From assembly GCA_937959275.1 (NCBI GenBank), contig CALGLU010000105.1, positions 1-64,000 on the forward strand: 64,000 nucleotides of DNA, read 5' to 3'. The stretch is from an uncultured Saprospiraceae bacterium (lineage in GTDB: Bacteria; Bacteroidota; Bacteroidia; Chitinophagales; Saprospiraceae). The stretch's first letter is position 1, and every line of letters begins with the position of its first letter. The position numbers and the translations under genes were made by a program. This document shows positions 62,467 through 64,000 of the stretch, one piece after another. The notes beneath the pieces are model-generated. The model saw only the letters and a program-made list of their open reading frames with translations, was not told the DNA's origin and did not search any database.

Positions 62467-64000
62467 TTAAGCTGATTTGCCGATGGCCTTTAGGTATTTA
62501 GCTAATTCATCCTTCACAATTGGAAAGAGGAAAAATAGACCAATCATATTAGGAAATACCATCGCCAATATCATGGCATCGGAGAATCCCCATACGACAT
62601 CCATATTTGCAGCAGCACCAATAACGATAAAGACAAGAAACAGAATTTTGTATGTTATATCAGCGGCCTTACTTTTTCCAAATAGGTATTTCCATGATTG
62701 CAAGCCGTAGTAAGACCACGAAATCATTGTTGATATAGCGAAAAGTATAATAGCTACTGTCAATACATAGGGAAACCAAGGAATAACTGATCCAAATGCC
62801 CTTGATGTCAATGTCGCACCTTCTAAGCTGACACCATCGATTTCGACTACTCCACCAGCTGCTCCATATTCAAAGTATCCGCCACTGTTGTAAAATATAA
62901 TGACTAAAGCAGTCATCGTACAGATCACTACTGTATCAATAAATGGTTCTAATAAGGCAACGAGTCCTTCAGATGCAGGATAATTCGTCTTAACGGCGGA
63001 GTGAGCTATTGCTGCTGAACCAGCACCAGCCTCATTCGAAAAGACCGCTCTTCTGAACCCTTGAATCAGAACTCCAAAAAAGCCACCTACTGCAGCTGAT
63101 GGAGAGAAGGCTTCAGAAATGATCAAGCCAAATGCATCATCGATATAGGAAAAATTGCTAAACACAACCACAAGACAAGCAACAATATAAATAACTGCCA
63201 TCAATGGCACTACTTTCTCTGTGACTGAAGCGATCCGCTTAATACCACCTATTATGACTATACCCACTATAAGAGCTAAGACAGCACCGATTATCGTTCC
63301 TGCGCTACCGCCTTCCATACCTAATAAGGATGCTAACTGAAGAGAGGCTTGATTCGATTGTGCAGCATTACCTCCACCAAACGAAGCACCAATACACAAT
63401 ACAGCAAAGATGACCGCCAATACCTTTCCAATCCGCGCATAACCGCGCTCCTTAAGACCTTTAGAAAGATAATACATCGGTCCACCATACACCGTTCCAT
63501 CTGGTCCAATATCTCTGTACTTGACACCTAGAGTACACTCCACGAATTTGGTAGACATACCTAATAAACCACAGATGATCATCCAAAATGTTGCTCCAGG
63601 ACCACCGATAGTAATAGCGGCTGCAACCCCTGCTATATTCCCCAAACCTACAGTTCCACTCACGGCAGTCGCTAATGCTTGAAAATGACTGACTTCACCG
63701 TCCGCGCTCTCATCTCTAATCGTATCTGGATTATCACCATCAGGCATACTGACCGCTGCTTTGTCAGGGCCACTATACTGTTCAATCTCATCATACTTGC
63801 CACGAACAACGGAGATGGCCGTCCCAAACTTCAATATGTTGGCAAACTTGAAATAAATAGTAAAAAAGACTGCACCAAATACTAATAATATGATAACTGT
63901 AGGTATCCCTCCTTCTATGATAGCTCCTGTCCCAGGAAAAGGGTAGAATACAAGGTGTTCCCAACCTTTTGCAAAAGGTCTGAATGCTTCATTAATACGT
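62467..64000 (-). CDS. sodium:alanine symporter (AGCS family), 5' end cut
   Basis: The frame is open to the right edge of the window. A TTG lies at 63834, but coding continues beyond it with family-like sequence ([18 protein letters not shown]). Signatures of the AGCS family follow: [35 protein letters not shown] near the N-terminus, then [11 protein letters not shown] and [16 protein letters not shown]. It imports alanine or glycine with Na+. The 5' end and promoter lie outside the window. It is followed by folK and the deoxynucleoside kinase in one transcript. Confidence 0.93.
   Translation of the reverse strand, partial: RINEAFRPFAKGWEHLVFYPFPGTGAIIEGGIPTVIILLVFGAVFFTIYFKFANILKFGTAISVVRGKYDEIEQYSGPDKAAVSMPDGDNPDTIRDESADGEVSHFQALATAVSGTVGLGNIAGVAAAITIGGPGATFWMIICGLLGMSTKFVECTLGVKYRDIGPDGTVYGGPMYYLSKGLKERGYARIGKVLAVIFAVLCIGASFGGGNAAQSNQASLQLASLLGMEGGSAGTIIGAVLALIVGIVIIGGIKRIASVTEKVVPLMAVIYIVACLVVVFSNFSYIDDAFGLIISEAFSPSAAVGGFFGVLIQGFRRAVFSNEAGAGSAAIAHSAVKTNYPASEGLVALLEPFIDTVVICTMTALVIIFYNSGGYFEYGAAGGVVEIDGVSLEGATLTSRAFGSVIPWFPYVLTVAIILFAISTMISWSYYGLQSWKYLFGKSKAADITYKILFLVFIVIGAAANMDVVWGFSDAMILAMVFPNMIGLFFLFPIVKDELAKYLKAIGKSA

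Noticed and set aside
1-64000. tRNA, rRNA, insertion sequence, prophage or toxin-antitoxin genes
   Set aside because: I saw no cloverleaf-type sequence, transposase, integrase or toxin family anywhere in the window.

Overview
The window is AT-rich chromosomal DNA from a member of the Bacteroidota, most likely a Saprospiria-type organism. The evidence is a short 289-residue primary sigma factor, several matches to the Bacteroidota promoter core (TAnnTTTG, some with an upstream TTG), type IX secretion (T9SS) C-terminal domains, a DUF4249 lipoprotein, PKD-repeat proteins with gliding-type C-termini, SprB and 3-coathanger-like domains, and an S16 protein with a long Ala/Glu tail. I see no rRNA, tRNA, CRISPR array, insertion sequence, phage or plasmid gene. 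Most genes are ordinary housekeeping or cell-envelope genes.

Layout. 1-5.3 kb: a 7-TM protein, a MiaE-like tRNA hydroxylase with no clear start codon, an overlooked 44-residue membrane protein, a PIF1/RecD-like helicase divergent from a tRNA methyltransferase, and a small HTH protein. 5.3-13.8 kb: a TerB-like protein, envelope lipoproteins (DUF547, SGNH hydrolase, DUF4249, a Cys-repeat lipoprotein) and small-molecule enzymes (FAD oxidoreductase, nitrilase, class V aminotransferase). 13.8-23.3 kb: a run of minus-strand genes (rRNA methyltransferase, acyl-CoA carboxylase subunit, HtrA protease), a START-like protein, rpoD, an Lrp regulator, a CtpA protease and threonylcarbamoyl-AMP synthase. 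23.4-31.1 kb: three tandem paralogous giant PKD proteins with a shared Cys-containing N-terminal module. 31.3-37.1 kb: rplS and rpsP, separated by a lipoprotein and a 1241-residue secreted M36 metallopeptidase. 37.2-45.4 kb: an unknown helical protein, an EI24-like membrane protein, the overlapping hemL-histidine kinase-response regulator operon, a HU-SPOR fusion and a di-heme peroxidase. 45.5-56.5 kb: a nucleotidyltransferase, a TonB-type outer-membrane protein, an S74-chaperone protein, 0.9 kb of repeat-rich noncoding DNA, gamma-glutamyltransferase and a 1226-residue secreted protein with four Kazal domains and unnamed repeats. 56.7-64 kb: a LON-substrate-binding-like protein, type II NADH dehydrogenase overlapping a PDZ-alpha/beta hydrolase, small membrane proteins, a frameshifted remnant of a secreted 3-coathanger protein, and deoxynucleoside kinase, folK and a sodium:alanine symporter that runs off the right edge.

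Several signals lie outside the genes. Short tandem repeats with different units begin at or within about 13 nt of the stop codons of four unrelated genes. A family of small hairpins with a TTGG-TCGGAG-CCA core is scattered through intergenic DNA. An array of two hairpin types upstream of ggt shows base-pair covariation. The closest thing to an undescribed system is the exported set: the three PKD paralogs and the Kazal protein, which carries four copies of an approximately 70-residue Cys-containing repeat and two copies of another. I found no defence or biosynthetic system.
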